Assembly (NCBI GenBank): GCA_020853585.1 | Contig: JADYYQ010000080.1 | Coordinates: 1 to 55,412 of the forward strand | Length of the DNA stretch: 55,412 nucleotides | Reading direction: 5' to 3' | Origin: Ottowia sp. | Lineage (GTDB): Bacteria > Pseudomonadota > Gammaproteobacteria > Burkholderiales > Burkholderiaceae | Shown: piece by piece, positions 8,142 through 17,772 of the stretch | How positions within the stretch are numbered: the stretch's first letter is position 1 | How the letters are laid out: the number at the start of each line of letters is the position of its first letter | Notes under the pieces: generated by a model | The model's database searches: none | What the model was told of the DNA's origin: nothing | The model's input: only the letters and a program-made list of their open reading frames with translations | Translations under genes and position numbers: made by a program

Positions 8142-8903
8142 ATGCCTGAATCCAAAAACCAAGATGGTGAACTAGATATCTTCGACATACGGCAACCCAT
8201 AGTGTCTGAAGGCTTAGTACCTGTTGCCGAAGAAATGACATTGGATAGCCCATCCATAAAACAAGGAACACGCTCTAATTTTTTATTGCGTCTGAAACCT
8301 GTGCATTTCGTTGTGGCTTTATTAAGCATGGCATTTTTATGGATTTCTGCACCGCATATTTTTTCTTCGCAGGAAAAGGTACTCAATGACACACAAGAGA
8401 TACCGATGAATACATCGATGATGGAACGTAATCATTCCCTGGCTGAAAGTGAACAGGTAATCAATACATCACAGAACGATTTACCTAACGCAAATTTTAC
8501 TGAATCAAATTCATTACCTGATCTTGCCGCGCAGACAGAAAAAAATCAGGTAGTCGACTTACAAGATCAGGTTGACACGCTACAGAAAAAAATAGCTCAG
8601 ATGGAAGCGAAACCTGTGCAATGCACAACGACTGCATCTATTAGAAAAAAGAAGCTGGCAAGCCATCCATTAAAGATAAAAACGCAAGCACCATCTCAAA
8701 TCGCTAGCGATTACGTCACTAAAGAAATCGTGCACGCCGATTTCAAAATCAACACGATTTATCGTGACCAGGTATGGATAAAAAATACAAAGGAAGACCG
8801 CATTCACCTTGTTCAGGCGGGTGATGTGATTGGTGATATGCGTGTTCTACAGATAGAACCTGAAGCACGGCGTGTTGTGACAACGTCTGGCGATATCCGT
8901 TAG
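8142..8903 (+). CDS. dotF: DotF/IcmG-like (R64 TraP) inner-membrane T4SS protein
   Basis: Probable DotF/IcmG homologue, a bitopic inner-membrane protein that contacts the core complex. A single membrane segment is at about residues 50-68 (FVVALLSMAFLWISAP), followed by a coiled-coil stretch near 130-150 (VVDLQDQVDTLQKKIAQME). A small C-terminal periplasmic domain (about 185-253) contains 'VWIKNTKEDRIHLVQAGDVIGD'. The family diverges quickly, so the call leans on position (between dotG and dotE, as traP in R64), topology and the C-terminal domain. Confidence 0.8.
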   Translation: MPESKNQDGELDIFDIRQPIVSEGLVPVAEEMTLDSPSIKQGTRSNFLLRLKPVHFVVALLSMAFLWISAPHIFSSQEKVLNDTQEIPMNTSMMERNHSLAESEQVINTSQNDLPNANFTESNSLPDLAAQTEKNQVVDLQDQVDTLQKKIAQMEAKPVQCTTTASIRKKKLASHPLKIKTQAPSQIASDYVTKEIVHADFKINTIYRDQVWIKNTKEDRIHLVQAGDVIGDMRVLQIEPEARRVVTTSGDIR

Positions 8904-8916
8904 GGGAGGGGGCATC

Positions 8917-9450
8917 ATGGATTTAGCACAAATGATTATTCGCTTCGCTAACGAATTTTCTGTCGCAATGTGGCGGTTGCTTTGGGTGTTAGGTGCGGTC
9001 GTGGGTATTTCGTATGTGGGAAGTTCTTTGATGCGTATGCAACGCGCCTCGCGGTTTCCTGGGCATAGTCCTGTGACGTTTGGGGATATTTTGCCCGTAA
9101 TTTTAGTGGGTGCTTTATTACTCAATCTTTCCAGGTCGATCAACGTCGCGTGGAATACTTTTGGCACAGGAGTGGTGACTTATGGGCCTATTTCGTATGG
9201 TGGCGTGGCGGATTTTGGCCGTCTTGCCGAGGCGGTCAATGCGGCCTTAACCATTGCCAGTGTCGCAGGCGGATTCTTCTTTTTCAAGGGATGCTTGCTT
9301 TTGAAGAAGCCATGGATGGATGGGCAGTCTTCACACGGTGCTGAGGATTATGTCTGGAAAGCCATTACTCATATGTTGGGTGGGTCAGCGTTGGTGCAGA
9401 TAACGCAAATGATTGAGGCATTTCGACACTCATTAAAACTTTTTTGGTAA
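8917..9450 (+). CDS. dotE: DotE/IcmC (R64 TraQ) membrane protein
   Basis: Small polytopic inner-membrane protein of the type IVB system, related to DotE/IcmC and to the neighbouring DotP. Three to four hydrophobic stretches are visible, for example LLWVLGAVVGISYVGSSL near residue 20 and ILPVILVGALLLNL near 60. A Gly/Phe-rich one lies near 115. It has a strong ribosome-binding site (GGGGAGGGGG) and stands 13 bases after dotF. Function in the family is structural and poorly defined. Confidence 0.85.
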   Translation: MDLAQMIIRFANEFSVAMWRLLWVLGAVVGISYVGSSLMRMQRASRFPGHSPVTFGDILPVILVGALLLNLSRSINVAWNTFGTGVVTYGPISYGGVADFGRLAEAVNAALTIASVAGGFFFFKGCLLLKKPWMDGQSSHGAEDYVWKAITHMLGGSALVQITQMIEAFRHSLKLFW

Positions 9451-9471
9451 AACATTTTTTAGGAGAGCGCA

Positions 9472-9933
9472 GTGAAAAAAATAGCATTTAAACCGTTTAC
9501 ATGGGCCGGAGATGTCACAAGAAAAGCACATGTTTCATTGATAAACAAAAGCCTTCAATATGCGCAGTCACCTCGTCAGCAACGTTTGATGATGGCAAGT
9601 GCGGCGGTGACTTTTGCTGGGTTGTTTATAGCGAATGCCGCACATGCCCAGAATGGGATTGCTGGCATGATCAATACAGCCGCTGTGCAAGGTGACTCGA
9701 TTAAAGGCAGTCTTGGAAAATTATTCTCAGCCGTTGGTTTTGGTGGTGCGGGATATGGCGGTTATAACTGGTGGAGAAAGGGTAAAGAGGGTGAACAAAG
9801 TCATATTAAAGGGAGTCAAGTATTTGTGCCAATTCTTGCTGGTGCAGCACTAGGTGCGACAGGTTATGTGATGCTCAAAGCGGGAGAGACGGTCGGTATA
9901 CAGGGTTCTTCGCAAGGTCAATTGCCACGCTAA
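9472..9933 (+). CDS. dotP: DotP/IcmD (R64 TraR) membrane protein
   Basis: Small membrane protein of the DotP/IcmD family. The start is GTG at 9472 with AGGAGAGC six bases upstream. Hydrophobic segments are near residues 40-58 (MASAAVTFAGLFIANAAHA, signal-like), 85-100 (glycine-rich) and 118-135 (VFVPILAGAALGATGYVML). The sequence 'GLFIANAAHAQNGIAGM' looks like a cleavable signal preceded by a 40-residue basic extension, which is longer than usual. It sits between dotE and dotN as in R64 traQ-traR-traT; an equivalent of R64 traS is absent. Confidence 0.85.
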   Translation: MKKIAFKPFTWAGDVTRKAHVSLINKSLQYAQSPRQQRLMMASAAVTFAGLFIANAAHAQNGIAGMINTAAVQGDSIKGSLGKLFSAVGFGGAGYGGYNWWRKGKEGEQSHIKGSQVFVPILAGAALGATGYVMLKAGETVGIQGSSQGQLPR

Positions 9934-9979
9934 TACTTTGAATAACACAGCGATAGTCATCTGATACTTATAGACGAAT

Positions 9980-10723
9980 ATGACGATAAACGAAAACAGT
10001 ACGTACGATCCTGCGAAGATGGATATTGAAAAGATCCAGCCGAAGCCAGGCTTGGCTACAAATTTCGAGCAGGCTGCATATCCAACGCTGACATTTTCTA
10101 CAAAGAGTCGTATCTGGGGCGATCAATCAGGCAATGCTCTTGAGTCAAGTGATCTGGATAACGAATTACGCCAGAAAACCCTAACAAAAAATGGCTATCG
10201 CTGCATGTTCTGTGGTTTTTATTCTCAACGTAACCATGTCCATAACCTGACAGATAACCACCGTGATATCCAGCCGGATAATTTACAGGTTGCTGATCCA
10301 CTATGTCATGGGTGGCAACATTTAGGCGAACTAGGGGAGGGTAATGCTGTGCTTGCATATCTCCCTGGAATATCTGGTCAGGATGTGAACCATCTTCAAC
10401 GCACGATCATGATTGCATTGCAATCTGATGATGCTTCGATACGGGACGATGGTAAAAAATTACTTAACTGGTTGGCTTCGCATCGTGATTACATTAAAGA
10501 GGCATGGGGGTCGTATGAGCCTGGCGTATTCGTAGAGGCATTGACGCGTTTCCACGAAGAACATAGAGAAAAACGTGAGGTTGTTTTTCACAGTATGAGC
10601 GTTGTTTTTAATCCAGGCTTGTATAGTCAGTATGTAACAACCTGGAGCCGTGAATCGTATGCTGCTTTCCCCATTGCCAAGTGGGGAGAGGTTTATCACA
10701 ACGTGATGAATGCACCGGCCTAA
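9980..10723 (+). CDS. dotN: DotN/IcmJ (R64 TraT), zinc-binding coupling-complex protein
   Basis: Cytoplasmic member of the type IV coupling complex, which in Legionella binds the DotL C-terminus. An HNH-like zinc site is visible as C75-x2-C78 (YRCMFCGFY) followed by 'HVHNLTDNHRDIQPDNLQVADPLCH' elements, ending at C109-H110. The length of 247 residues is slightly above IcmJ. The nuclease-like fold is not known to cut DNA in the family. It is placed directly before dotO, the conserved neighbour. Confidence 0.92.
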   Translation: MTINENSTYDPAKMDIEKIQPKPGLATNFEQAAYPTLTFSTKSRIWGDQSGNALESSDLDNELRQKTLTKNGYRCMFCGFYSQRNHVHNLTDNHRDIQPDNLQVADPLCHGWQHLGELGEGNAVLAYLPGISGQDVNHLQRTIMIALQSDDASIRDDGKKLLNWLASHRDYIKEAWGSYEPGVFVEALTRFHEEHREKREVVFHSMSVVFNPGLYSQYVTTWSRESYAAFPIAKWGEVYHNVMNAPA

Positions 10724-10733
10724 GGGACTAAGG

Positions 10734-13700
10734 ATGAATAATTTTTTAGAAAAAGGCGTAGAGGCCGTTGATAGCCTAATTGCTTATATGGCGCGCTATA
10801 TGATGGGCAAGGATTTTGCTGGATATTGCGAACTGGCAACAGCGATAGGTTTGACTGATCAGGATATCAAACGAAAGCCACATCGTACATCCCCTTATAT
10901 CCTGGTGTCTGACAGTAATTCATTGTTGACGGTGTTTGATGTGCAGGGGACTTATCAGATTATTTCGGAAGATTTTTTTTCGCAGATGATTGACAGTTTG
11001 CGCGTAAAAATGAGTGGCTATATGCAGCGCTTTGGCCATTCAATGACCTTTTCTTTTGAACGTGATCCTGATCGTTCTCTCGATGAATTAATGCGTTTGG
11101 CCGAGCCGCAACTTAAAAGTGCAAGGCGCATTGGCCTCAAATCAGAAGACATCATTATTGATCGTGTACGACGTAACGCACCCTTGGTAGCCTGGGAACA
11201 AAATTTATTGATTGTTTATACACATATCAATGTGATGAGCCCAGAGGAAATCAAGCGGGAGATAAAAGATCGCGCACAGGATGCCATTAAACATAAATTG
11301 CCGCGCATCGCTTATGGGCAAAATCCAGCGACTGTTTTGATGGCGATGAAGTATCGTCATGACACGATGGTGGAGCGTATCAAATTTGATTTTGAGAAAT
11401 GCGGGGTGAATGGCCAACCAGGCATCATGCTACGTCCAATCACTGCACACGAAGCCGTGAAACGTGTGCGTATTATGGTAAATCGTGAGCGTACATCGCA
11501 AAAATTTCGCCCAGTTCTTCCTGGAGATCGCTTTATTCCGCGTGGACGTGAGGATAGCGTCGATTTTTCTGACTTAGTGCCTCCACCCGTGAGTTATCAG
11601 ATATGTACCAATGATATTCAAACTAAAGGCGAGTTGATAAAAACCGATGATTTATGGCATGGCAATTTATCGATGGAGTTGGGGCCGCAAGAGCCTCAAC
11701 CATTTTCTTCTTTGTTTGCTACCGTTGATCGAGAAATACCTTGGCGTCTTCGCATCGATTTAAGTCCGGGTGGATTAAATGAAATGCGTGCGCGTCAAAT
11801 GCTCGTTTCATTTGTTGGTTTGCTGCCAGACAATAAACAGATACGTGAATCATTTGATGATTTGAATGAGCGCAGCAAAGAAGATGTGATTTGCTCAATG
11901 AAAGTGACCGCTTCTACATGGTCAAGTAGTGAGCGCGAGACAAAGCGGCGTATGGCTGCTTTAGAAAAATCTATTCAAGCGTGGGGCATATGCCAGGTGA
12001 CATCCGTACACGGTGATCCTTTAGCCGCCTGGGCCTCGACGATTCCTGCCTTTACAACAAAAAATGTCGCTAACCGTTTGGTGCCACCATTAACCGATGC
12101 TCTGAAATTAATGCCGCTGGAGCGCCCAGCCACGCCTTGGAGTGAAAATGGCTCACTTGTTGTACGCACACCAGATGGAAAGATATATCCAATTCAACTA
12201 GGTAGTCGTTTGCAAGATACATGGATTGAGTTGATTACGGCGATACCCGGTTCAGGTAAATCGGTTTGGCTCAACACCATGAATCACGCTGCTATTTATA
12301 AGGCAGGCAATGTTCGTTTGCCATTAATGATGTTTGCAGATGTGGGGCCATCTTCCTCTGGGCTGATTTATTTAATTCAGGATTCTCTCTCTGATGATCG
12401 CAAACACGAGGCGGTTTATCTACGACTACAAAATTCCACGAAATACGCTGTTAATCCTTGGGATACACAGCTTGGCGCACGTTTTCCTACAGAACGAGAA
12501 AAAGACTTTCTAAAAGATTTTATGACGCTGTTATGCACCAATGCGGCAGAAAAAGTGGCACCAGGTGCCTGTGCGCAAGTCAATGAAAAATTATTAAACA
12601 TTGCGTATGAAGCGTGTGCCACAAAATCACCAAACGTATATGAGCCACAAGTTTCTCCAGAGATCGATAACCTATTAGAAACATCAGGTCTAAAAGAAAA
12701 ACACGATGTGCAATGGTGGCGTGATGCAACGTGGTATGAGGTAACGGATATGTTGTTTGGGGCCGGTTATGTGCGTGAGGCAGCGATAGCACAGCGTCAA
12801 GCTGTACCAATTCTGCAAGATTTTTCTGGGCATTTGAAGCATGAAACCATAAAACATATGTATGGCGAAGTGACCGTTCAAGAAACGGGTGAGCCATTGC
12901 TTTCTTATATGCATCGTTGTTTTTCTGATGCGGCATCAACTTATGCACTGTTTGCTGGGCGTACGCAGTTTGAGCTGAATAATGAGACGCGTATTATCTC
13001 AATTGATTTGCAGGAGATGGTGGGTAGCAAAACGCCCGAGGGATGTTTAAGGTCAGCGATTGTTTATATGTTTGCGCGCCAAATGGCAGCTAAAAATTAT
13101 TTCATTAACGACGATATGTTGTCGAATATTCCACCTCTCTATCACCCTTATCACATGAAAAGGATTGCCGATGTACAAGATGAGCAAAAGACTATTTTCT
13201 ATGATGAGTTCCACAATACAAACGGCCTGAGTGCCTTTGTAGAAACAGTGAAAAAGGATGGACGTGAGGGTCGTAAATGGGGGATTCGGGTTGGTTGCGC
13301 TTCCCAATTTTTATCTGATTATCCAGAGGCGCTTTTGGATTCGGCAACCTCTGTGTATGTCATGCGAGGGGGGAGCCAGGGTGATGAGAAAGTTTTACGC
13401 GAGAAACTCAATGTTTCTGATGAGGCGATTCGTCGCTTACAGCGCGAGGCGGTTGGCCCTGGGCCGGATGGAGGAAATTTTCTTGCGTTTTTCAAAACAA
13501 AATTGGGAACAATTACGCAAATGCTCACCAATACCGTTGGGCCAATTGAAATGTGGGCATTTTCTACGACCGCAGAAGATATGGCTTTGCGTAAACGTCT
13601 TTATAAACGCATTGGCCAATCACAGGCGAGAAAGCTATTGGCCGAACATTTTCCGCTTGGTACTGCAACGGAAACCATTGAATATATGAAAGAGCAGGCA

Positions 13701-13799
13701 ACAGATAAAGAGGACACCTCTGTCGTTGCACAGCTTGCTGAAAAATTGGCGACATCCTACGAAAAAAATATTAATAAACAAAAGGAGCTTTGTTTATGA
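10734..13799 (+). CDS. dotO: DotO/IcmB (R64 TraU) VirB4-like ATPase
   Basis: Large cytoplasmic ATPase, the VirB4 counterpart of type IVB systems, forming the base of the secretion complex with DotB. The Walker A motif PGSGKS is at about residues 505-510. An upstream domain of about 500 residues and a C-terminal half with 'TIFYDEFHNTNGL' (Walker B-like) and 'WGIRVGCASQFLSDYPEAL' are family-typical. Its 1021 residues match TraU/IcmB. I chose the ATG at 10734 because it follows an AAGGGACTAAGG ribosome-binding site and lies after the dotN stop. It overlaps the next gene by four bases (ATGA), implying coupled translation. Confidence 0.95.
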   Translation: MNNFLEKGVEAVDSLIAYMARYMMGKDFAGYCELATAIGLTDQDIKRKPHRTSPYILVSDSNSLLTVFDVQGTYQIISEDFFSQMIDSLRVKMSGYMQRFGHSMTFSFERDPDRSLDELMRLAEPQLKSARRIGLKSEDIIIDRVRRNAPLVAWEQNLLIVYTHINVMSPEEIKREIKDRAQDAIKHKLPRIAYGQNPATVLMAMKYRHDTMVERIKFDFEKCGVNGQPGIMLRPITAHEAVKRVRIMVNRERTSQKFRPVLPGDRFIPRGREDSVDFSDLVPPPVSYQICTNDIQTKGELIKTDDLWHGNLSMELGPQEPQPFSSLFATVDREIPWRLRIDLSPGGLNEMRARQMLVSFVGLLPDNKQIRESFDDLNERSKEDVICSMKVTASTWSSSERETKRRMAALEKSIQAWGICQVTSVHGDPLAAWASTIPAFTTKNVANRLVPPLTDALKLMPLERPATPWSENGSLVVRTPDGKIYPIQLGSRLQDTWIELITAIPGSGKSVWLNTMNHAAIYKAGNVRLPLMMFADVGPSSSGLIYLIQDSLSDDRKHEAVYLRLQNSTKYAVNPWDTQLGARFPTEREKDFLKDFMTLLCTNAAEKVAPGACAQVNEKLLNIAYEACATKSPNVYEPQVSPEIDNLLETSGLKEKHDVQWWRDATWYEVTDMLFGAGYVREAAIAQRQAVPILQDFSGHLKHETIKHMYGEVTVQETGEPLLSYMHRCFSDAASTYALFAGRTQFELNNETRIISIDLQEMVGSKTPEGCLRSAIVYMFARQMAAKNYFINDDMLSNIPPLYHPYHMKRIADVQDEQKTIFYDEFHNTNGLSAFVETVKKDGREGRKWGIRVGCASQFLSDYPEALLDSATSVYVMRGGSQGDEKVLREKLNVSDEAIRRLQREAVGPGPDGGNFLAFFKTKLGTITQMLTNTVGPIEMWAFSTTAEDMALRKRLYKRIGQSQARKLLAEHFPLGTATETIEYMKEQATDKEDTSVVAQLAEKLATSYEKNINKQKELCL

Positions 13800-15004
13800 A
13801 GCTCTTGCAAATAAAAATAGCTCTCTCCGTGATGATTGGTATGGCTATATCTGTCCCCGTTCGGGCAAGTGGCTATCCTGTTTTTGATGCACTGGTGCTT
13901 GCAGCAGTGACAGCGATGAACACTAGCATGTCAACGCTCTTGTACAACATTGGCCTTGCTACAAACCAAAATGGTCAAAAAATTGCGAGTACTATCGAAG
14001 CCGCAGCAAAGACCCAGCGTGAATTTGAAGTTGCGCAAGATAAAAGCCGTCGACTCGAAGATGCAAGACAGCGTTATACGGTGCCCAATCATATCTGTAG
14101 TGAGTCGGGGTCTGGTGGAGCAGGGCAGGTTGGCGCGGTGGCAAGTGCTGAAAAAGGGAATATGCGTCCCGGTGGCTCAGGCGGTATTAATAATGCCGCT
14201 ATTTCTAAAGCAATTAATTCTCCGCCGCCAGCTCCAGAAATTGACGCATCACGCGCAGCAAAAATACATGCGCAATTTTGTGATGCGGATGATTATGCTG
14301 CTTACGGTGGTGCACGTGCATGTCCAGCACTCTCGACAACGATGCCTGGTGCTGATAAACGTATTGACTCCATATTAAATGGCGCTGGCGCAAATGGGAA
14401 AAGCCATGATTTAACTTTTTCTCAAGCGCAAATGGATGCTGGGCGTATGTATGTGCAAAACTCAACGCGGCGTTCCATTGCGCCACAACTACGCAAAGGC
14501 GAGGCAGACACCGTGGCGGGTGCGCAATACGTTGGTTTAATGAACCAGTACAACGCCATGATTTCAGCCGCGGCCGAACCTCAAGAACAAAGACTGGCTG
14601 ATAGCCAGCCTAACCCAGAGACAAAGAATTTACTCAAAGAAACGTTTACTTCACCTTCTGCGGGTGCTTATTACAACCTCTTTGCATCCAGGCAAGCGCG
14701 TAGCAGCGGAATGATGTCTGCCCGTGAATTTGAGGTATTCGAGGTAGGTCGTCGCTATGCAAATACAGAATATCAAACCGATTTACAGTCTATGAGCGGA
14801 GATAATTTGCTACGCGAACAAATCCGTGTGGCATCGCTGAATAACTGGCTGCTACTTAGTTTGAAAAATGACATTCAGAAAAACAATATCATCAACGGCC
14901 AGATTTTAGCGAGCATGGCCCGTCAAGAATACGCCCCCATTCTTACAGAAAAATACCGTGCCGTAGCGGGAAGTATGGGGGGGGCAAATGGACAAGCAAG
15001 ATAA
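13796..15004 (+). CDS. icmX: IcmX-like (R64 TraW) periplasmic T4SS protein
   Basis: Secreted/periplasmic type IVB component, related to TraW and IcmX. A signal peptide occupies about residues 1-24 (ending VPVRASG). The mature part starts with 'AAVTAMNTSMSTLLYNIGLA' and contains a glycine-rich linker with several cysteines. The ATG at 13796 is preceded by AAAGGAG at a good distance. It sits between dotO and icmV, the R64 traU-(traV)-traW-traX order, and overlaps icmV by 17 bases. The role in the family is unclear beyond being needed for a working channel. Confidence 0.82.
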   Translation: MKLLQIKIALSVMIGMAISVPVRASGYPVFDALVLAAVTAMNTSMSTLLYNIGLATNQNGQKIASTIEAAAKTQREFEVAQDKSRRLEDARQRYTVPNHICSESGSGGAGQVGAVASAEKGNMRPGGSGGINNAAISKAINSPPPAPEIDASRAAKIHAQFCDADDYAAYGGARACPALSTTMPGADKRIDSILNGAGANGKSHDLTFSQAQMDAGRMYVQNSTRRSIAPQLRKGEADTVAGAQYVGLMNQYNAMISAAAEPQEQRLADSQPNPETKNLLKETFTSPSAGAYYNLFASRQARSSGMMSAREFEVFEVGRRYANTEYQTDLQSMSGDNLLREQIRVASLNNWLLLSLKNDIQKNNIINGQILASMARQEYAPILTEKYRAVAGSMGGANGQAR

Positions 15005-15584
15005 TCAAAAGATCAAAGCGGTAGGTAAAGCTTTATGGCGTGTTGTTCTGCCTTTCAGCGCGATGCGCAATACCGTAACGCTGGTAAAAAAAGAGTTCCA
15101 AACGAGTAGACAAAACCTAGACACAATAAAAGAACTAGGCCTTGACGTAAAAGAAAAATTTAGCGACACATTAAAAGACCAAAAACTAACACGTAATGAC
15201 TCTTTTGACGATGTGATGCGCCGTTGTTCAAAAAATGGGCTATCAGAAAAAGCGTTATACAGATTGTTCCTACGCGATAAAAGGGTTGCACTGGGTATAG
15301 GGCTACTTTTTGCAATTTTTGGTATGTATGGTTTCTTAGGCGGTATTGCGTTTGGTCATGGTCGAAGTATTTTATTAAGCATCATGTCTCTCATCGCGAG
15401 TCAGCCACTTTTCTTCTTGGTGGCGTTACGTGCGCAACTACGGCTTTGGCAATTGCAGACAAGAAGGCTTTCCATAGAAGAAAAAGGTGGCCTGGAAGAT
15501 TTTATGCGTGAAGTACCTGGCTGGGTGTGGATAACGCTAGACCCTGAGTTTGGAAAAAAGCAAGGTGAGCGAAATGATGGCTAA
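14988..15584 (+). CDS. icmV: IcmV-like (R64 TraX) inner-membrane protein
   Basis: Small inner-membrane protein of the TraX/IcmV group. The first 100 residues are basic and helical, followed by two hydrophobic segments at about 102-120 (VALGIGLLFAIFGMYGFLGG) and 127-145 (ILLSIMSLIASQPLFFLVAL). It then has a C-terminal 'EVPGWVWITLDPEFGKKQG'. It overlaps icmX upstream and dotA downstream by a few bases, consistent with tight coupling; IcmV and DotA are neighbours in Legionella as well. Confidence 0.82.
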   Translation: MDKQDNQKIKAVGKALWRVVLPFSAMRNTVTLVKKEFQTSRQNLDTIKELGLDVKEKFSDTLKDQKLTRNDSFDDVMRRCSKNGLSEKALYRLFLRDKRVALGIGLLFAIFGMYGFLGGIAFGHGRSILLSIMSLIASQPLFFLVALRAQLRLWQLQTRRLSIEEKGGLEDFMREVPGWVWITLDPEFGKKQGERNDG

Positions 15585-17709
15585 TAAATTTATAAAGTTC
15601 GTCCTGGCCATTATTTCAGGTTTATTTACGCTAACATCTTGGGCTGAAGGTGCATCTCTCGGTGACATTACCAGTGCAGCTAAACGTGCAGGAGACAAAT
15701 CACGCGAAGCACTGGTTTCTATTTATGGCAACGTCGTGAATAACCCTTTAGCTGGCGGTGGTTCAGGAGGCGACGACACGGTTTTGGCGAGTGTATTTCA
15801 GGTCTTTAACGGCGCGTTATTAGTGGCTGGCGCGATGTTTGCCATCTACATTTTTTTTAAAAAAACGACGCAAATTGCACATGACGGGACAGTTTATGAT
15901 CGCAACACAAATACCTTGTGGGGGCCATTACGTCTAGTCTGGGGTTTTGCAGCGCTTGTACCAACAGCGAATGGCTGGGCGCTGTCACAACTTCTCATGC
16001 TATGGGCTGCGTCATTGATGGGCGTTGGCATTGCCAATATCGGTGTAGATGCGGCCGTATCCGCATTTAATGATGGTAAGTCGATGGTTGTTCAGCCTGT
16101 GATGCCTAGCACAGTCAATCTTGCGCGTAATTTATTTGAAGCCAATCTATGTATGCAAGGGATTAATCTCGGTTTGGCTCATGCGGAAGCCAGTGGCGCA
16201 TTGGTGGTGAATGGGGGAAAGATCGGTGAGTTTTGGTCGAATTCTGGTTTGCTATTAAGAAATGACAGCTTTGTTTGTGGTGGCGCAGATGTTAATAATA
16301 ATTTCGATAAACAGGAGAAATCGACCAATTTATTTGGTAGTACGATTGACACCTCCGATATTCGTAAGGCACATGCTGATGCATTAAGGGTGATGCAAAA
16401 CACACTTAAACAAAAGGCGGGGGATTTTGTAAATGCTGTTGTGAATAAGCAAAATGGCACGCGTGCATCGTTGCCTGATGCGGAAATGGAAATTCAATCC
16501 GCCGCGCACAAGTATGAGAATACGGTGAATGTCATGGTGGCTAAAAAGCATGGGGACATGGCTAAGTTGGCATCGCAATTGAGCACATCCATTAAGAATG
16601 GTGGATGGTGGATGTTAGGTTCTTGGTATCAAACATTCGCTCAGGCCAACACAAAATTATCCGATGCCGTAGCCGCGAAAGCATCCACACATGGGATGTC
16701 GCCACATGGTGATCCGGCGATGTTGTCCATTTATCAAAATGCGATGGCTGCATATAAAGCGCAACAAAGTGCATCTACCTATACACCTACACTTGGCACG
16801 ACAAGTGGCGGGGACTACTCTAAAAGCTCCACCGGAAGCGATGCTAATCAAATTATCGGTAGTTTTTTTAATTCGCCTGGGCAGAGGCTGATAAATTATC
16901 TTATTAATTTTGATACGGGTAGTGATGGTAGAGGCCAGGTTAATCCGCTCATTAAGATGAAAGATTTGGGTGATTACACGGTTGGGATGGTTGAAGCTGT
17001 TATAGCTACCTACGCAGCTGCCAAAATGGTTGCAAAAATTCCTATTCCAAATTTTTTACAAGGTGCGATAGATGCGCTATCTCCATTTTTGGTAATGGCT
17101 ATTGTTGCGTTGTTGCTATTAGGGGGGACTTTATCTACATACTTGCCGATGGTGCCATTTATTATTTGGTTTGGGGCTGCCGTTAACTGGTTGGTTGTGG
17201 TGGGTGAAGCGATTGTGGCCGCGCCATTATGGGCATTGACGCACTTAGGTGGTGAGGGTGATGGGATGGGGGCACGTACTGCACATGGTTATATTTTTAT
17301 ATTAAATGTCATGATGCGGCCGATATTAATGGTCATTGGATTTTTATTGGGTGGTGCTGCGGTGATTGCGGGTGGCACACTGTTGAATCAATTGTTTGGC
17401 ATAGCCTTGGCGAATGCGCAGTTTAATTCTGTAACGGGATTATTAAGTATCATCTTCTATTTGGCGATTTATGTTTCCATGTGTCTAAACTTAGTACATA
17501 GCTGTTTTAACCTTATTTTCATTGTGCCGGATCAGGTGATTAATTGGGTAGGTGGACAAGCGTCTGCGACAGTGGGGAGAGATGATAATGATCGTATGCG
17601 TAATGCGATGGGTATCTTTACAAATAAACTAGAGCAACTAAAGCATGGTGGTATGGGTGGCGGGAAAAAATCGGGCGCGGTAAAAGATGGCAATGGGGTG
17701 AAGTCTTAA
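15577..17709 (+). CDS. dotA: DotA (R64 TraY) polytopic membrane protein
   Basis: Large polytopic inner-membrane protein of type IVB systems. A signal-like N-terminus (about 1-24) leads to a membrane segment near residue 85 (LLVAGAMFAIYIFF). A long periplasmic domain with paired cysteines (CMQG, VCGG) follows. A cluster of hydrophobic segments lies between about 470 and 660 (for example FLVMAIVALLLLGGTLSTYL). Its 710 residues are close to TraY and shorter than Legionella DotA. The start at 15577 was chosen for its spacing from AAGGTGAG; 15574 is equally possible. It is the last gene of the first transfer operon. Confidence 0.92.
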   Translation: MANKFIKFVLAIISGLFTLTSWAEGASLGDITSAAKRAGDKSREALVSIYGNVVNNPLAGGGSGGDDTVLASVFQVFNGALLVAGAMFAIYIFFKKTTQIAHDGTVYDRNTNTLWGPLRLVWGFAALVPTANGWALSQLLMLWAASLMGVGIANIGVDAAVSAFNDGKSMVVQPVMPSTVNLARNLFEANLCMQGINLGLAHAEASGALVVNGGKIGEFWSNSGLLLRNDSFVCGGADVNNNFDKQEKSTNLFGSTIDTSDIRKAHADALRVMQNTLKQKAGDFVNAVVNKQNGTRASLPDAEMEIQSAAHKYENTVNVMVAKKHGDMAKLASQLSTSIKNGGWWMLGSWYQTFAQANTKLSDAVAAKASTHGMSPHGDPAMLSIYQNAMAAYKAQQSASTYTPTLGTTSGGDYSKSSTGSDANQIIGSFFNSPGQRLINYLINFDTGSDGRGQVNPLIKMKDLGDYTVGMVEAVIATYAAAKMVAKIPIPNFLQGAIDALSPFLVMAIVALLLLGGTLSTYLPMVPFIIWFGAAVNWLVVVGEAIVAAPLWALTHLGGEGDGMGARTAHGYIFILNVMMRPILMVIGFLLGGAAVIAGGTLLNQLFGIALANAQFNSVTGLLSIIFYLAIYVSMCLNLVHSCFNLIFIVPDQVINWVGGQASATVGRDDNDRMRNAMGIFTNKLEQLKHGGMGGGKKSGAVKDGNGVKS

Positions 17710-17725
17710 AAGTATCCTTGCCCGC

Positions 17726-17760
17726 TATTTTTCCGTATAATGCATATCATGCAGAAATAA
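17726..17760. promoter_or_regulatory. palindromic operator upstream of the dotB operon
   Basis: Left arm TATTTTTCCG (17726-17735), 16-base core TATAATGCATATCATG (17736-17751), right arm CAGAAATAA (17752-17760). Read on the other strand it is TTCTG-CATGATATGCATTATA-CGGAA, matching the other transfer operators. It lies 13 bases before the start of the gene at 17773. Confidence 0.65.
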
Positions 17761-17772
17761 TGGGGGTGCGTA